Positions 30,789 to 40,504 of a DNA stretch of 64,000 bases are shown in pieces; position 1 is the stretch's first letter; each line of letters opens with the position of its first letter. Made by a program: the position numbers and the translations under genes. Below the pieces are notes generated by a model, which did not search any database, was not told the DNA's origin, and saw nothing but the letters and a program-made list of their open reading frames with translations. This stretch comes from Gammaproteobacteria bacterium (GTDB lineage Bacteria; Pseudomonadota; Gammaproteobacteria; Thiohalomonadales; Thiohalomonadaceae): positions 1 to 64,000 of the forward strand of contig QKED01000006.1 in assembly GCA_003252455.1 (NCBI GenBank), in the 5' to 3' direction.

Positions 30789-31622
30789 TTACATCAGGCT
30801 CTCTTCGACCACCACCCGGGGACGTGCGGTATCCACCACCGCCACGGCGGCCTCCTGCGCGCCCCAGCCCTCTGCCAGGGCCGCGCCGTCGGCCAGCCCC
30901 ATCAGCCACCCCCCCTGGTCGGTCGCACACACCACGCCATCCTCCTGCAGTCCCGGCAGTGGTGGGGTGTAGAGACCGACCGAACTGGAGCCTGCACTGG
31001 CCTGCCAACGGGCCTGGGCCACGTGGCAGCCGCACTCCGAGGCACGGGCACGGGCGGCGAGGGTGTTGGTGCAGGTCGCCGCTGGCTGCGTCTCGGCGCA
31101 GGGGTTGAGCAGCAGCCAGGCCCCGGCCTCGCAGCAGGCGCGCGCCAGCCCGGGCTGGCGGATATCCTCGCCGACTAGGATCGCCAGACGCCCGAGCTCG
31201 GTGTCGATGCATTTGAGACTCTCGCCCGCCTCGAATCCGGCGCCGTTCTGAGCGGCGTCGAGCAGGAGTTGGTCCTGTATCGCCAGCGCGCCGTTGGGCG
31301 CGAAGAGGTGGATGCGGTGGCGGAAACGCCCGCCCTGTACCTCCACCGGCAGGCCGGGGGCGACGATGTAACGCAGATGTGCCCGGGCCGCCTCGCGCAG
31401 GCGGCTGATGAAGGGGTCGAGAAGTGCCGCCACGGTGGCGTGCTGGGTGGCGGTGGCGACGCCGGTCATGCCGCCCCAGGCGGGGAAGAGCAGTAGCTGC
31501 GCGTCGTGAGAGACCGCGTCCAGCACCGCCTGGTCCACGGCGTTGAGCCACTCACCCACATCGTGGTGGGGCAGGGGTGGGAGGTGGGCGATGGCCAGCA
31601 GGATCGGGTGTGTCGGGTGCAT
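30789..31622 (-). CDS. Nitrilase-superfamily homologue lacking the catalytic triad
   Basis: The 277-residue protein has the CN-hydrolase framework: LLLFPAWGGMTG, RHRIHLFAPNGALAIQDQLLL, and GRLAILVGEDIRQPGLARACCEAGAWLLLNPC. In active members these carry Glu (FPE), Lys (KxHL) and Cys (ICYD); here they are Ala, Asp/Gln and Gly. All three catalytic residues are therefore missing, so this looks like a pseudoenzyme, perhaps a binding or regulatory protein. ATG 31622 was chosen (MHPTHPILLAIAHL) after GAGGGA. It is divergent from lolA. Confidence 0.8.
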   Translation of the reverse strand: MHPTHPILLAIAHLPPLPHHDVGEWLNAVDQAVLDAVSHDAQLLLFPAWGGMTGVATATQHATVAALLDPFISRLREAARAHLRYIVAPGLPVEVQGGRFRHRIHLFAPNGALAIQDQLLLDAAQNGAGFEAGESLKCIDTELGRLAILVGEDIRQPGLARACCEAGAWLLLNPCAETQPAATCTNTLAARARASECGCHVAQARWQASAGSSSVGLYTPPLPGLQEDGVVCATDQGGWLMGLADGAALAEGWGAQEAAVAVVDTARPRVVVEESLM

Positions 31623-31785
31623 AAAAGGGTCCCTCGGGGTGGACGATGAGCGTCTCAGTATCCGGGCTCGGTCGGCGTGGGGCAATCCCCGTGGTGCGTG
31701 GAACGCCGCCGCCAGATCCCTGTCTCAGCTGCAAAATATCCCCCTGGCGGCGCGTGATGCCCCCCGGGCCGGTCGACACAGGGGG

Positions 31786-31791
31786 TATAAT
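31786..31791 (+). promoter_or_regulatory. Candidate -10 element upstream of lolA
   Basis: A perfect TATAAT in the context GGGTATAATCGAACGC lies 27 bases before the lolA start. No good -35 is visible at 16-18 bases. The same GGTATAATCGA context recurs upstream of galU (45671), which supports both as promoters. Confidence 0.5.
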
Positions 31792-31818
31792 CGAACGCTA
31801 CGACCAAGAGGGCCCTCT

Positions 31819-32448
31819 ATGCACCGCCTCCTTTCACTTCTGCTGCTGCTCCTCATCGCCCTGCCCGCCAGGGCCGAACCCGGCGTGGGGGAGACGCGGC
31901 TCCAGCACTTCCTCGACGGGCTCGATGGGTTGCAAGCCCACTTCATCCAGCACCTCATCGACCACGAACGCAAGGTGATCGAGGAGAGCGAAGGGCTCCT
32001 GGAGGTCTCGCGCCCGGGCCGCTTCCGCCTCGAATACACCTCACCCTACCACCAACTCTACATCGCCGATGGTAAAAAGGTGTGGATGTACGAAGAGGAG
32101 CTGGCCCAGGCCACGGTGCGTGACCAAGATGCGACCCTGGCCAACACCCCCGCCGAGCTCTTGAGCAACCCCCGCCCCCTGCGCGAGCAGTTCCGCATCG
32201 AGGAGAAGGGCGAGCACGAGGGGCTGGTGTGGATCGAGCTGCGCCCGCTCGGCAGCGAGGGGGAGGGCGGCTTCGACTACATCCGCCTGGCCATGGAGGG
32301 GGCGACCCTGCGCGCCATGGAGATGGTCGACGGCCTCGGTCAGACCACCCGGCTCTACTTCAAGGAGATGCAGCGCAATCCGCCCCTCATCCCACAGCGC
32401 TTTCAGTTCACCCCGCCCGACGGGGTCGACGTGATCGGGCGCGACTGA
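31819..32448 (+). CDS. lolA: Outer-membrane lipoprotein carrier protein LolA
   Basis: The 209-residue product has a signal peptide (MHRLLSLLLLLLIALPARA) and the LolA fold pattern: LQAHFIQHLIDHERKVIEESEGLLEVSRPGRFRLEYTSPYHQLYIADGKKVWMYEEELAQATVR, then TPAELLSNPR and GLGQTTRLYFKEMQRNPPLIPQRFQFTPPDGVDVI. LolA ferries lipoproteins across the periplasm from LolCDE to LolB. It is followed 18 bases later by rarA, the conserved gammaproteobacterial order. Confidence 0.95.
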   Translation: MHRLLSLLLLLLIALPARAEPGVGETRLQHFLDGLDGLQAHFIQHLIDHERKVIEESEGLLEVSRPGRFRLEYTSPYHQLYIADGKKVWMYEEELAQATVRDQDATLANTPAELLSNPRPLREQFRIEEKGEHEGLVWIELRPLGSEGEGGFDYIRLAMEGATLRAMEMVDGLGQTTRLYFKEMQRNPPLIPQRFQFTPPDGVDVIGRD

Positions 32449-32466
32449 GCCACATCGAGCCCGCCC

Positions 32467-33789
32467 ATGAGTGACTCCCCCCTGCGTCCCCTGGCCGACC
32501 GCATGCGCCCGCGCACCCTGCAGGAGTACGTGGGGCAGCGCCACCTGCTCGCCGAGGGCAAGCCATTGGCGCGTGCCTTCGCCTCTGGCCAGCTCCACTC
32601 CATGCTCTTCTGGGGCCCCCCTGGCACGGGCAAGACCACGCTGGCACGCATGCTCGCTGGCCACGCCAACGCCCATTTCCTGGCTATTTCGGCGGTACTC
32701 TCGGGGGTCAAGGAGATCCGTGCGGCGGTGGAGGAGGCGCGCCAGGTGCGCGATGCGCAGGGGCGTGCCACCCTGCTCTTCGTCGACGAGGTGCACCGCT
32801 TCAACAAGTCGCAGCAGGACGCCTTCCTGCCGCACATCGAGGACGGCACCCTCACCTTTATCGGCGCCACCACGGAAAACCCCTCCTTCGAGCTCAACAA
32901 CGCGCTGCTCTCGCGCGCGCGCGTCTATCTGCTCAAATCGCTCGGTGAGGAGGAGGTGCGCCAGGTGCTCGACCAGGCGTTGGCCGACGTAGAGCGCGGC
33001 CTGGGGCTGCGCCCCCTGGTCATGGAGCCGGCGCTGCGCGACCAACTCGCACGGGCCGCCGATGGTGATGCCCGGCGTGCCCTCAACCTGTTGGAGATCG
33101 CCGCCGACCTGGCCGAGCCAGAGGGGGAGAGCGAGCGCATTAGTGAGGCGACCCTGCAGGCGGTGCTGAGCGAGGGGACGCGGCGCTTCGACAAGGGGGG
33201 CGATGCCTTCTACGACCAGATCTCCGCACTACACAAATCGGTGCGTGGCTCGGCCCCCGACGCGGCGCTCTACTGGTTCGCACGCATGATCGACGGTGGT
33301 GCAGACCCGCTCTACGTGGCGCGTCGCGTGGTGCGCATGGCGAGTGAGGATATCGGCAATGCCGACCCCCGCGCGCTGCAGCTGGCACTCAACGCCTGGG
33401 ACGTGCAGGAGCGTCTCGGCTCGCCCGAGGGGGAGTTGGCCATCGCCCAGGCGATCGCCTACCTCGCCTGCGCGCCCAAGAGCAACGCCGTCTATATGGC
33501 CTGGAAGGCGGCCCTGGCCGAGGCCAAGGGGCAGGGCTCGCTGGAGGTGCCGGTGCACCTGCGCAACGCCCCGACCAAGTTGATGAAGGCGCTGGGCTAC
33601 GGCCACGACTACCGCTATGCCCACGACGAGCCCGAGGCCTACGCGGCGGGCGAGACCTACTTCCCCGAGGCGCTCGGTGAGCGCCGCTACTACCAGCCGG
33701 TACCTCGTGGTCTGGAGCTGAAGATCGGTGAAAAGCTCGCCCATCTGGCCGATCTGGACCGCCGCGCACGGCGTGAACCCAAGGGTTGA
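32467..33789 (+). CDS. rarA: Replication-associated recombination protein A (RarA/MgsA)
   Basis: The 440-residue AAA+ protein has Walker A (GPPGTGKTT, about residues 50-58), Walker B/sensor ([42 protein letters not shown]), the arginine-finger segment [11 protein letters not shown] and the RarA C-terminal tetramerisation domain ([50 protein letters not shown]-type end). It acts at stalled replication forks. Likely co-transcribed with lolA. Confidence 0.95.
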   Translation: MSDSPLRPLADRMRPRTLQEYVGQRHLLAEGKPLARAFASGQLHSMLFWGPPGTGKTTLARMLAGHANAHFLAISAVLSGVKEIRAAVEEARQVRDAQGRATLLFVDEVHRFNKSQQDAFLPHIEDGTLTFIGATTENPSFELNNALLSRARVYLLKSLGEEEVRQVLDQALADVERGLGLRPLVMEPALRDQLARAADGDARRALNLLEIAADLAEPEGESERISEATLQAVLSEGTRRFDKGGDAFYDQISALHKSVRGSAPDAALYWFARMIDGGADPLYVARRVVRMASEDIGNADPRALQLALNAWDVQERLGSPEGELAIAQAIAYLACAPKSNAVYMAWKAALAEAKGQGSLEVPVHLRNAPTKLMKALGYGHDYRYAHDEPEAYAAGETYFPEALGERRYYQPVPRGLELKIGEKLAHLADLDRRARREPKG

Positions 33790-34011
33790 GGTCGCGGTAG
33801 GCCGAGCGTGCCACGGGCTATTCAGCACCGACTCAGGCACCTTTTGCTGTAATCGCCCCGGCGCGACCCTATCTCCCACCCTGTGGGGCTGGCCTGCACG
33901 CCACGCGTAACGCACATATGGGTTTGCTTTCGGTCCGTAATGGCCTCAGTATTGCATACCCCAACTGGCCGGGTCGCCCACCGATCCCCCAATCCAGCAC
34001 ACTGTCGAGCC

Positions 34012-35181
34012 ATGGTAGACGAGCAAAACAGGCCGAGTGTCCTCGTCGTAGACGACTCACCGGAGAACATCGACATCCTCAAGGCGCTGCTCAGCAGCGA
34101 GTACAAGGTGCGCGCCGCGAACCGAGGCCTGCGCGCCTTGGAGCTGGCCCAGGGCCCCAACCCCCCGGACCTGATCCTGCTCGATGTGACCATGCCCGAT
34201 CTCAACGGCTATGAGGTGTGCAGTCGGCTCAAGGCGGACCCCAGGAGCGCCGCCATCCCGGTGATCTTCGTCACCGCGAGGCGCGAGGTGAGCGATGAGG
34301 CACGCGGCTTCGAGAGTGGCGCGGTCGATTTTATCTCCAAGCCGATCCGCCCCCCGGTGGTGCTGGCGCGGGTGCGCACCCACCTGCGCCTGCGTCAGAT
34401 CCAGACCGAGTTGGAGGCGCAGAAGTCGGCGCTTGAGGAGGCGGCGCGCCTGCGTGACGACGTGGAGCGCATCACCCGCCACGACCTCAAGGGACCGCTC
34501 AACAACATCATCGCCGTGCCACGCTATCTGGTCACCGCCTACGACTTCACCCCGGTCGACCGCGAACTGCTACTCGGCGTGGAGCGCTCCGGGCATAAGA
34601 TGCTCAACCTCATCAACCGCTCCCTCGACCTCTACAAGATGGAGACCGGCACCTACACCTTCATCCCCCAGGCCTTCGACCTGGTACCGGTGCTCCTCAG
34701 CACCCTGGAGGAGCTGGCCCTCTCGCCCCTGCTCGACAAGCGGCGCTGGCGTCTGCTGCTCGACGGGGCCCCCTGGCGGGCAGGGATGGAGTTCTGGGTG
34801 ATGGGCGAGGAGATGCTCTGCTACCCGATGTTCTCCAACCTGCTGCTGAACGCCTTCGAGGCGAGCCCGCAGGGGGGGGAGGTGGTGTTGGCGCTGCAGA
34901 ATCAGGGCACGGAGGTGAGCGTCAGTATCACCAATCCAGGGGCGGTGCCCGAGGCGCTCAAGGCGGTGCTGTTCGATAAATATGTCACCAGCGGCAAGAG
35001 CAGTGGCACCGGGCTCGGCGCCTACTCCGCCAAGCTCTGCGCCGAGACCCAGCGAGGCAGTATCGCCGTGACCACCCCGGGCGGCAGTCACACCTGCATC
35101 GAGGTGCGCCTGCCCAAGACCGCGACCATCACCCTGGAGGAGCTGCAGGCGCAGTTCGCCCCCAGCCCTCGCGAGGCCTAG
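34012..35181 (+). CDS. Response regulator-histidine kinase hybrid (REC-HisKA-HATPase)
   Basis: The 389-residue soluble protein starts MVDEQNRPSVLVVDDSPENIDIL. A receiver domain (about 1-125; phospho-Asp in LILLDVTMPDLNG, Lys in ISKPI) is followed by a coiled coil (LRLRQIQTELEAQKSALEEAARL), an H-box (RITRHDLKGPLNNII), an N-box (FSNLLLNAFEASPQGGEV) and a G-box (GKSSGTGLGAYSAKL). No sensor or membrane segment is present, so input probably arrives by phosphotransfer onto the receiver, perhaps from the larger kinase 27 bases downstream. Confidence 0.87.
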   Translation: MVDEQNRPSVLVVDDSPENIDILKALLSSEYKVRAANRGLRALELAQGPNPPDLILLDVTMPDLNGYEVCSRLKADPRSAAIPVIFVTARREVSDEARGFESGAVDFISKPIRPPVVLARVRTHLRLRQIQTELEAQKSALEEAARLRDDVERITRHDLKGPLNNIIAVPRYLVTAYDFTPVDRELLLGVERSGHKMLNLINRSLDLYKMETGTYTFIPQAFDLVPVLLSTLEELALSPLLDKRRWRLLLDGAPWRAGMEFWVMGEEMLCYPMFSNLLLNAFEASPQGGEVVLALQNQGTEVSVSITNPGAVPEALKAVLFDKYVTSGKSSGTGLGAYSAKLCAETQRGSIAVTTPGGSHTCIEVRLPKTATITLEELQAQFAPSPREA

Positions 35182-35208
35182 GGTGGGCGCAGTGACGGGG
35201 CGTCGCTG

Positions 35209-38200
35209 ATGTCCGCTTCATCGCGCTGGGCCTGGCCTGCGCAGTCCCTTCGGCGCCTGTGGCGGCGGCTGCAGGGGGGGCTCCCGCTGGGGCGCCTGGT
35301 GCTGCTCTTTCCCCTCATCGCGCTCCCCGTCGCCGCACTGGTCGCCACCCTGGTGATGCAGGGCTACCGCGCGAGCATGGAGGCGAAGGGGCAGCGTCGC
35401 CTGGCCGAGACCAGCGAGCGCTTCGGTCTGGAGGTGATCCTCGCCACCACCCACGGGCGTGCCATGGGGGCCGCCGAGCTGCTCGGTCTGGCCGATGTGA
35501 CGATCAAGCAGAGCGCCCTCGGCCAGCGGGGCGCAGATGACCCCGAGAGTCTCCAGGTACTGCGTACCGTGACGGAGCAGTTCGACGCGAATAGCGCGTT
35601 GGTGCTCGATCGCCAGGGGCGGGTGACGGCCTACTACGACCGCGAGGGGCGCCCGGGCTCGGGGCGCATCCTCGCCTACCGCCCCTACTTCCAGCGTGCC
35701 CTGCTCGGTAACGCCAACATCTATGCCGCCGTGGGGGTCTACTCCAACCAGCGTGGGCTGTTTCAAGCCGTGCCGATCCATATCGAGAGTCGCCGCGACT
35801 CCGAGGTGGTCGGCGTGCTGGTGCTGAAGATGGGCCTGGACCTGGTCGACCGCCTGCTCGCCGCACGGGACGCACCGGCCCTGCTCCTGAGCCCCGAGGG
35901 GGTGGTCTTCGCGGCTAATGACCCGCAGTGGCTCTTTGCCACCACGCCCCAGGCCGACCAGATGCTGCAGGAGGCGATCCAGCGTGAGCGCTACGGCAAG
36001 CTGGCGCTGCAGGAGGGGTTTCGTCCGCTCCCCTTCGTGCCCCTGGCCGATGGCTTCGAGTGGCAAGGTGAGCGCTATGCGGTGAGCGAGGTGCCCATCG
36101 AGTGGCACGACAGCCACGGGCCCTGGCGCCTGTTGCTGAGCGAGCCGCGCAGCCACTGGCTGAGTCGGCCCGACCAGCTCTCCCTCGGTGGTACCACCTT
36201 CATCGCCGTGTTCCTCACCCTGAGCAGCCTGTTGGCCCTCTGGTGGGTGGCCAAAGGGCGCTCGCGGGCACGCGAGCTGGCCGAACAGGTGGAGCAGGGC
36301 GCGCGCGAGCTGCGCGCCAACACCTTACGCCTGCGTGAGCGCGAGGCCTACTTCTACGCCATCTTCGACCACGCCGCCGTGGGCATACTGGCGGTCGACC
36401 CGGCGGGTTGGGTGCTCCAGGCCAACACCTCGTTCTGCGTGCTGCTCGGGCGCCCGCTGGAGGCGATCATCGGTACCCAGGTGAGTCAGCTCTTCGAGTG
36501 CCGCGAGGCCGAGACCCAGGCGCTGCTGACGCGCCTGCGCGCCGCCGGGGAGAGGACCCAGCGCCTGGAGATGGTGCTGCGCCGCACCGGGGGGGCGCCG
36601 CACATCACGGATTGTCGTTGGGTACCGGTACGCGGAGAGGATGGGGGATTGCAGTCGGTGGTGGTCTCGCTCACCGACATCAGCGAGGAGCGTGCGGTGG
36701 CGCAGGCGCTTCGCCAGGCGAAGGAGATGGCCGAGGCGGCGACCCAGGCCAAGTCGGACTTTCTCGCCAATATGTCGCACGAGATCCGCACGCCGATGAA
36801 CGCCATCATCGGCATGTCGCATCTGGTGCTGCAGACGCAACTGACGCACAAGCAGCGTCACTATCTCGACAAGGTACAGCTCGCTGCCCGCTCCCTGCTC
36901 AGCATCATCAACGACATCCTCGATTTCTCCAAGATCGAGGCGGGCCATCTGAGCATGGAGGCGATCGAGTTCAATCTGGAAGATGTACTCAGCCACTTTG
37001 CCAGCCTCATCGGTATGCGTGCCGAGGAGCAGGGGGTGGAGCTGCTCATCGACCGCGCCCCGGACCTACCCACGGCGCTCATTGGTGACCCGACGCGCCT
37101 TGGTCAGGTGCTGATCAACCTCGGCAACAACGCGGTGAAGTTCACCGCCAAGGGTGAGGTGGTGGTCTCTATCGCCGTCGCCGAGCGTCAGGGGGATAGC
37201 CTCTTGCTGCGCTTTGGCGTGCGCGACAGCGGTATCGGCATCAGTGAGGAGCAGCAGCAGCGGCTGTTTCGCTCCTTCTCGCAGGCCGACAGCTCGACCA
37301 GCCGCAAATACGGGGGGACCGGCCTCGGCCTCGCCATCAGCAAGCGCCTGGTGGAGCAGATGGGGGGGGCGATCGGCCTGCAGAGTACCCCTGGCGTGGG
37401 CAGCCTGTTCCACTTCACCGTACGCCTGAGGGCGCAGGCCGAACAGCCCGACTACCGGAGCGTGCGCCCCGCCGAGCTCGACGGCCTGCGCGTGCTGGTG
37501 GTGGACGATAATCGTGAGGCGCGGGAGATCCTCGAAACGCTCTGCCGTACCCTCGGCTTCAACCCCACGGGTGTGGCCACGGGTGACGCGGCACTGGCGG
37601 CACTTGCGCAGGCAGAGGTCGAGGGCGATCCCTATCGCGTGGTCTATATGGACTGGATGATGCCGGGGCAGGACGGCATCGAGACGGCACGCGCCCTGGC
37701 GCAACAGTCGCTCACCCTTCTGCCGGCGGTGGTGCTGGTCTCTGCCTACGGCAAGGAGGAGGCGCTGGAGTCGGGGCTCGCCGAGGTGGCCGCCGACCAC
37801 CTGCTCAAGCCGGTCTGCCCCTCCAGCCTGCTCGATACCACCCTCAATGTGCTGGGCTGGCATGTCGCGCAGCACAGACGCAAAGGGGGCTATGAGCAGG
37901 AGACGCTGGAGGCGGCAGGGCGCTTGGCCGGGGCGCACCTCCTGCTCGTCGAGGATAACGAGATCAACCGCGAGCTGGCCACCGAGCTGCTCACCCAGCA
38001 TGGCATCCTGGTGAGTGTGGCGCATAACGGCAAGGAGGCGCTGCAGCGCCTGGCGCAGCAGCGTTTCGATGCTGTGCTGATGGATTGCCAGATGCCGGTG
38101 ATGGATGGTTACGCAGCGACCCGTGAGATACGCCGCCAACCGGCGCTGCACGACCTGCCGGTGATCGCCATGACCGCCAACGCCATGGTCGGTGACCGTG

Positions 38201-38976
38201 AACGGGTGCTGGCGGTGGGTATGAACGACCATATCGCCAAGCCCATCGACCTGCACGAACTCTTCACTACCCTGGCGCGCTGGGTCACCCCGAGCGCTGT
38301 GGCGCCAGGGGTCGCGGTGCAGGGGCCAGGTGCAACAGTGGCGCAGGAGGAGGTGAGCGGGGATGCACTCCCGCCTATCCCCGGGCTCGACACTGAGGCA
38401 GGGCTCGCTACCGCCCAGGGCAATCGGGCCCTCTATCGGCGTCTGCTCGGTAAGTTCCTCGTCCATTACGGCGATTTCGTCGCCCAATTTCAGGCGGCAC
38501 GTGCGGCCTTAGACGCACCGGCGGCGGAGCGTCTGGTCCACACCCTCAAGGGGGTGGCGGGGAATCTGGGCGCCTTCGGCCTACAGGCGGCGGCACAGGC
38601 GCTGGAGCATGCCCTGCGCCACGGCGGTGGGGAGGCGGTGGCGCTCCAGCGGCTCTCGGCGCAGCTCGACCCCCTGATCGATGCCCTGGTCAGACTCGCC
38701 CCGGACGCTGGGCCTGACGCAACGAACGCAACGGGGCAGGCCGATGTGGCTGCCGGGTCACTGGCGCAGCTCATCCGTGTCACCGCACGGCAGTTGGCCG
38801 AGGGGGACACGGAGGCCGAGGCCGGGGTGGCACGCCTCGCCGCGCAACTGCACGGGGGTGTGGCCGCGACGACCATGGCCCGCGTGGTCGCCCTGGTCGA
38901 GGCGTACGACTACGAGGCGGCCGCTGAGGTGCTCGTACAGCTCGACCATACGCCGGATGCGGGGGGGGAGGGTTGA
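35209..38976 (+). CDS. BarA-like hybrid sensor kinase (sensor-PAS-HisKA-HATPase-REC-REC-HPt)
   Basis: The 1255-residue protein has a first membrane segment (LVLLFPLIALPVAALVATLVM), a periplasmic dCache-like sensor domain (about 55-325), a second membrane segment (TFIAVFLTLSSLLALWWVA), PAS (about 380-500), HisKA with MSHEIRTPMNAIIGM (His near 524), HATPase (NLGNNAVKFTAKGEV, GGTGLGLAISKRLV), two receivers (VYMDWMMPGQDG near 814, VLMDCQMPVMDG near 958) and a C-terminal HPt (LVHTLKGVAGNLGAFG, near 1110). All phosphorelay residues are intact. Together with the upstream hybrid it sits between rarA and crcB. Confidence 0.92.
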   Translation: MSASSRWAWPAQSLRRLWRRLQGGLPLGRLVLLFPLIALPVAALVATLVMQGYRASMEAKGQRRLAETSERFGLEVILATTHGRAMGAAELLGLADVTIKQSALGQRGADDPESLQVLRTVTEQFDANSALVLDRQGRVTAYYDREGRPGSGRILAYRPYFQRALLGNANIYAAVGVYSNQRGLFQAVPIHIESRRDSEVVGVLVLKMGLDLVDRLLAARDAPALLLSPEGVVFAANDPQWLFATTPQADQMLQEAIQRERYGKLALQEGFRPLPFVPLADGFEWQGERYAVSEVPIEWHDSHGPWRLLLSEPRSHWLSRPDQLSLGGTTFIAVFLTLSSLLALWWVAKGRSRARELAEQVEQGARELRANTLRLREREAYFYAIFDHAAVGILAVDPAGWVLQANTSFCVLLGRPLEAIIGTQVSQLFECREAETQALLTRLRAAGERTQRLEMVLRRTGGAPHITDCRWVPVRGEDGGLQSVVVSLTDISEERAVAQALRQAKEMAEAATQAKSDFLANMSHEIRTPMNAIIGMSHLVLQTQLTHKQRHYLDKVQLAARSLLSIINDILDFSKIEAGHLSMEAIEFNLEDVLSHFASLIGMRAEEQGVELLIDRAPDLPTALIGDPTRLGQVLINLGNNAVKFTAKGEVVVSIAVAERQGDSLLLRFGVRDSGIGISEEQQQRLFRSFSQADSSTSRKYGGTGLGLAISKRLVEQMGGAIGLQSTPGVGSLFHFTVRLRAQAEQPDYRSVRPAELDGLRVLVVDDNREAREILETLCRTLGFNPTGVATGDAALAALAQAEVEGDPYRVVYMDWMMPGQDGIETARALAQQSLTLLPAVVLVSAYGKEEALESGLAEVAADHLLKPVCPSSLLDTTLNVLGWHVAQHRRKGGYEQETLEAAGRLAGAHLLLVEDNEINRELATELLTQHGILVSVAHNGKEALQRLAQQRFDAVLMDCQMPVMDGYAATREIRRQPALHDLPVIAMTANAMVGDRERVLAVGMNDHIAKPIDLHELFTTLARWVTPSAVAPGVAVQGPGATVAQEEVSGDALPPIPGLDTEAGLATAQGNRALYRRLLGKFLVHYGDFVAQFQAARAALDAPAAERLVHTLKGVAGNLGAFGLQAAAQALEHALRHGGGEAVALQRLSAQLDPLIDALVRLAPDAGPDATNATGQADVAAGSLAQLIRVTARQLAEGDTEAEAGVARLAAQLHGGVAATTMARVVALVEAYDYEAAAEVLVQLDHTPDAGGEG

Positions 38977-39074
38977 GCGCATGGCGCTTGTCGCCTGTAC
39001 ATTGCGCCACGATCTGGGTTTACTAACTGCCCCGGCGCCGACGCGGCGCCCTCGACGTGAGAGATGGAGTCCCT

Positions 39075-39449
39075 ATGCAGCAGATCATCGCCATCGCCGC
39101 CGGTGGTGCCCTCGGCGCACTGATGCGCTTTTGGGTCTCCAGCGCCGTCTATGCCTGGCTCGGGCGCGGTTTCCCTTGGGGCACCCTGAGCGTCAACCTG
39201 CTCGGCTCCTATGTCATCGGCTTCAGCTACATCCTCTTCATCGAGCGTCTGGCCGAGAGTCCTACCTGGCGCGCGGCCATCGTGGTTGGTTTCCTCGGCG
39301 CCTTTACCACCTTTTCGACCTTCTCTCTGGAGACCTGGACCGCCATCGAGGAGGGGCAGTTGGCCAAGGCCGCTGCCAATGTGGTGACGAGCGTCCTGCT
39401 CTGCCTTTTTGCCACCTGGCTCGGTATCGTCACCGCACGTCAGCTCTAA
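39075..39449 (+). CDS. crcB: Fluoride channel CrcB/Fluc
   Basis: The 124-residue protein has four membrane helices and the Fluc signatures GGALGALMRFW, GTLSVNLLGSYVIGF and GFLGAFTTFSTFSLE, including the Phe-box and the NLLG asparagine. It forms a dual-topology dimer that exports fluoride. ATG 39075 (MQQIIAIAAGG) was preferred to a start six codons upstream. A DUF190 gene follows 24 bases downstream. Confidence 0.95.
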   Translation: MQQIIAIAAGGALGALMRFWVSSAVYAWLGRGFPWGTLSVNLLGSYVIGFSYILFIERLAESPTWRAAIVVGFLGAFTTFSTFSLETWTAIEEGQLAKAAANVVTSVLLCLFATWLGIVTARQL

Positions 39450-39473
39450 ACCCCCGCCACACAGGAGTACACC

Positions 39474-39779
39474 ATGCAAACCACCGAAGTGACCTTCGTG
39501 CGCATCTACCTCTCCGAGGGGAGTCAGCAATTGGAGAATCTGGTCAAGCGCCTGCATGACTGGGAGAAACTGCGCGGCCTGACCGTGTTTCGCGGTATCG
39601 CCGGCTATGGAGACAGTGGCGAGGTGCATCTGGCCAAGCTGGTCGACCTCTCCCTCGACCTGCCGGTGGTGGTGGAGTTCTTCGACACCCCGGCGCGTGT
39701 CGCCACGGTACTGGAGCATCTCGGGGACTCGATCAAGCCCGGTCACCTGGTGAGCTGGAGCGCCCAGGTGAACGACTGA
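39474..39779 (+). CDS. DUF190 family protein
   Basis: The 101-residue protein contains VRIYLSEGSQQLENLVKRLHDWEKLRGLTVFRGIAGYGDSGEVHLAKLVDLSLDLPVVVEFFDTPARVATVLEHL, a clear DUF190 match with the ferredoxin-like fold of PII-type proteins. DUF190 genes often stand next to crcB, and a regulatory role in fluoride or divalent-ion response has been suggested, without firm proof that I know. Strong AGGAG before the ATG. Confidence 0.9.
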   Translation: MQTTEVTFVRIYLSEGSQQLENLVKRLHDWEKLRGLTVFRGIAGYGDSGEVHLAKLVDLSLDLPVVVEFFDTPARVATVLEHLGDSIKPGHLVSWSAQVND

Positions 39780-39793
39780 GCCGGGGTCCCGGG

Positions 39794-40504
39794 TCACTGC
39801 CCGTTGGCCGGGGCCTTGAGCTTGTAGAGGATGTAATCGAGGTTACTGCGCGAGAGCTTCTGGCGCACGTTGTCCATCTGTCGGCGCTCGCTGAGCGGTC
39901 CTACCTGGACGCGGTACCAGGTTTCCCCCGAGGGCAGCTCCACCGGCACCGCCTGGGCGTTGACCCCGAGCAGGGCCAGCTCGGCGCGGCGTGCATCGGC
40001 CTCCTTGGCCTCGCGAAAAGAGCCCACCTGGAGCAGATACTGCCCCAGGGGCAGCGCTGCCCCGCTGGCGTCGGTGGGCGGACGCGGTGCCCCCACGTTG
40101 GGTTTAGCCACCTTCATGTGTGGCAGGATCTCGAAGAATTCATACTCCACCGGCGGTGCCTCGGGGCTCTCCGCCTTGGGGGTCGCGGTTGGGGCCGTGG
40201 CCGCGGTGGCGGTCGAGGTGGCCTTACCCTTGGGCCCGGTCGCCACCGGCGCTTGGACCGGCACACTCACCGGTGTGGTGGTCGGTGTCCCCTGCTTGAG
40301 CCCTTCGAGGGTGTGCAGGCCGAAGGCGAGGAGACCGACGCCGAGGCCGGTGGCCAGGGCCAAGAGGATCAGGCGGCGGTTGGCCACCTTGGCCGCGCGA
40401 CCACCCCGACCCTTGGTCGTCCCCCCCGGCTTACTGCGCGACCCGCCCGACTTGGGTGGTGCACCCCTCTTTTTGGCGTAGTCGCTGCGCAGGCCGCGAC
40501 TCAC
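39794..40504 (-). CDS. SPOR-domain (FtsN-like) membrane protein
   Basis: The 236-residue protein begins at GTG 40504, overlapping the argS stop. It has a basic cytoplasmic N-terminus ([17 protein letters not shown]), one membrane segment ([20 protein letters not shown]), a Pro/Thr/Ala-rich linker and a C-terminal SPOR domain ([73 protein letters not shown]). SPOR domains bind denuded septal peptidoglycan; FtsN-like proteins activate division. The argS-SPOR order is common in gammaproteobacteria. Confidence 0.9.
   Translation of the reverse strand: MSRGLRSDYAKKRGAPPKSGGSRSKPGGTTKGRGGRAAKVANRRLILLALATGLGVGLLAFGLHTLEGLKQGTPTTTPVSVPVQAPVATGPKGKATSTATAATAPTATPKAESPEAPPVEYEFFEILPHMKVAKPNVGAPRPPTDASGAALPLGQYLLQVGSFREAKEADARRAELALLGVNAQAVPVELPSGETWYRVQVGPLSERRQMDNVRQKLSRSNLDYILYKLKAPANGQ

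Noticed and set aside
37066-38487. 473-codon leftward open frame opposite the hybrid kinase
   Set aside because: Antisense to HATPase and receiver domains with intact motifs; no recognisable protein features.
38977-39074. Possible fluoride riboswitch upstream of crcB (AACTGCC, a GGCGCC hairpin, GATGGAGTCCCT)
   Set aside because: The outer stem and the CTGATGG-CTCCT end do not match the crcB motif when paired by eye. A covariance search (RF01734) would decide; a significant hit would restore it.
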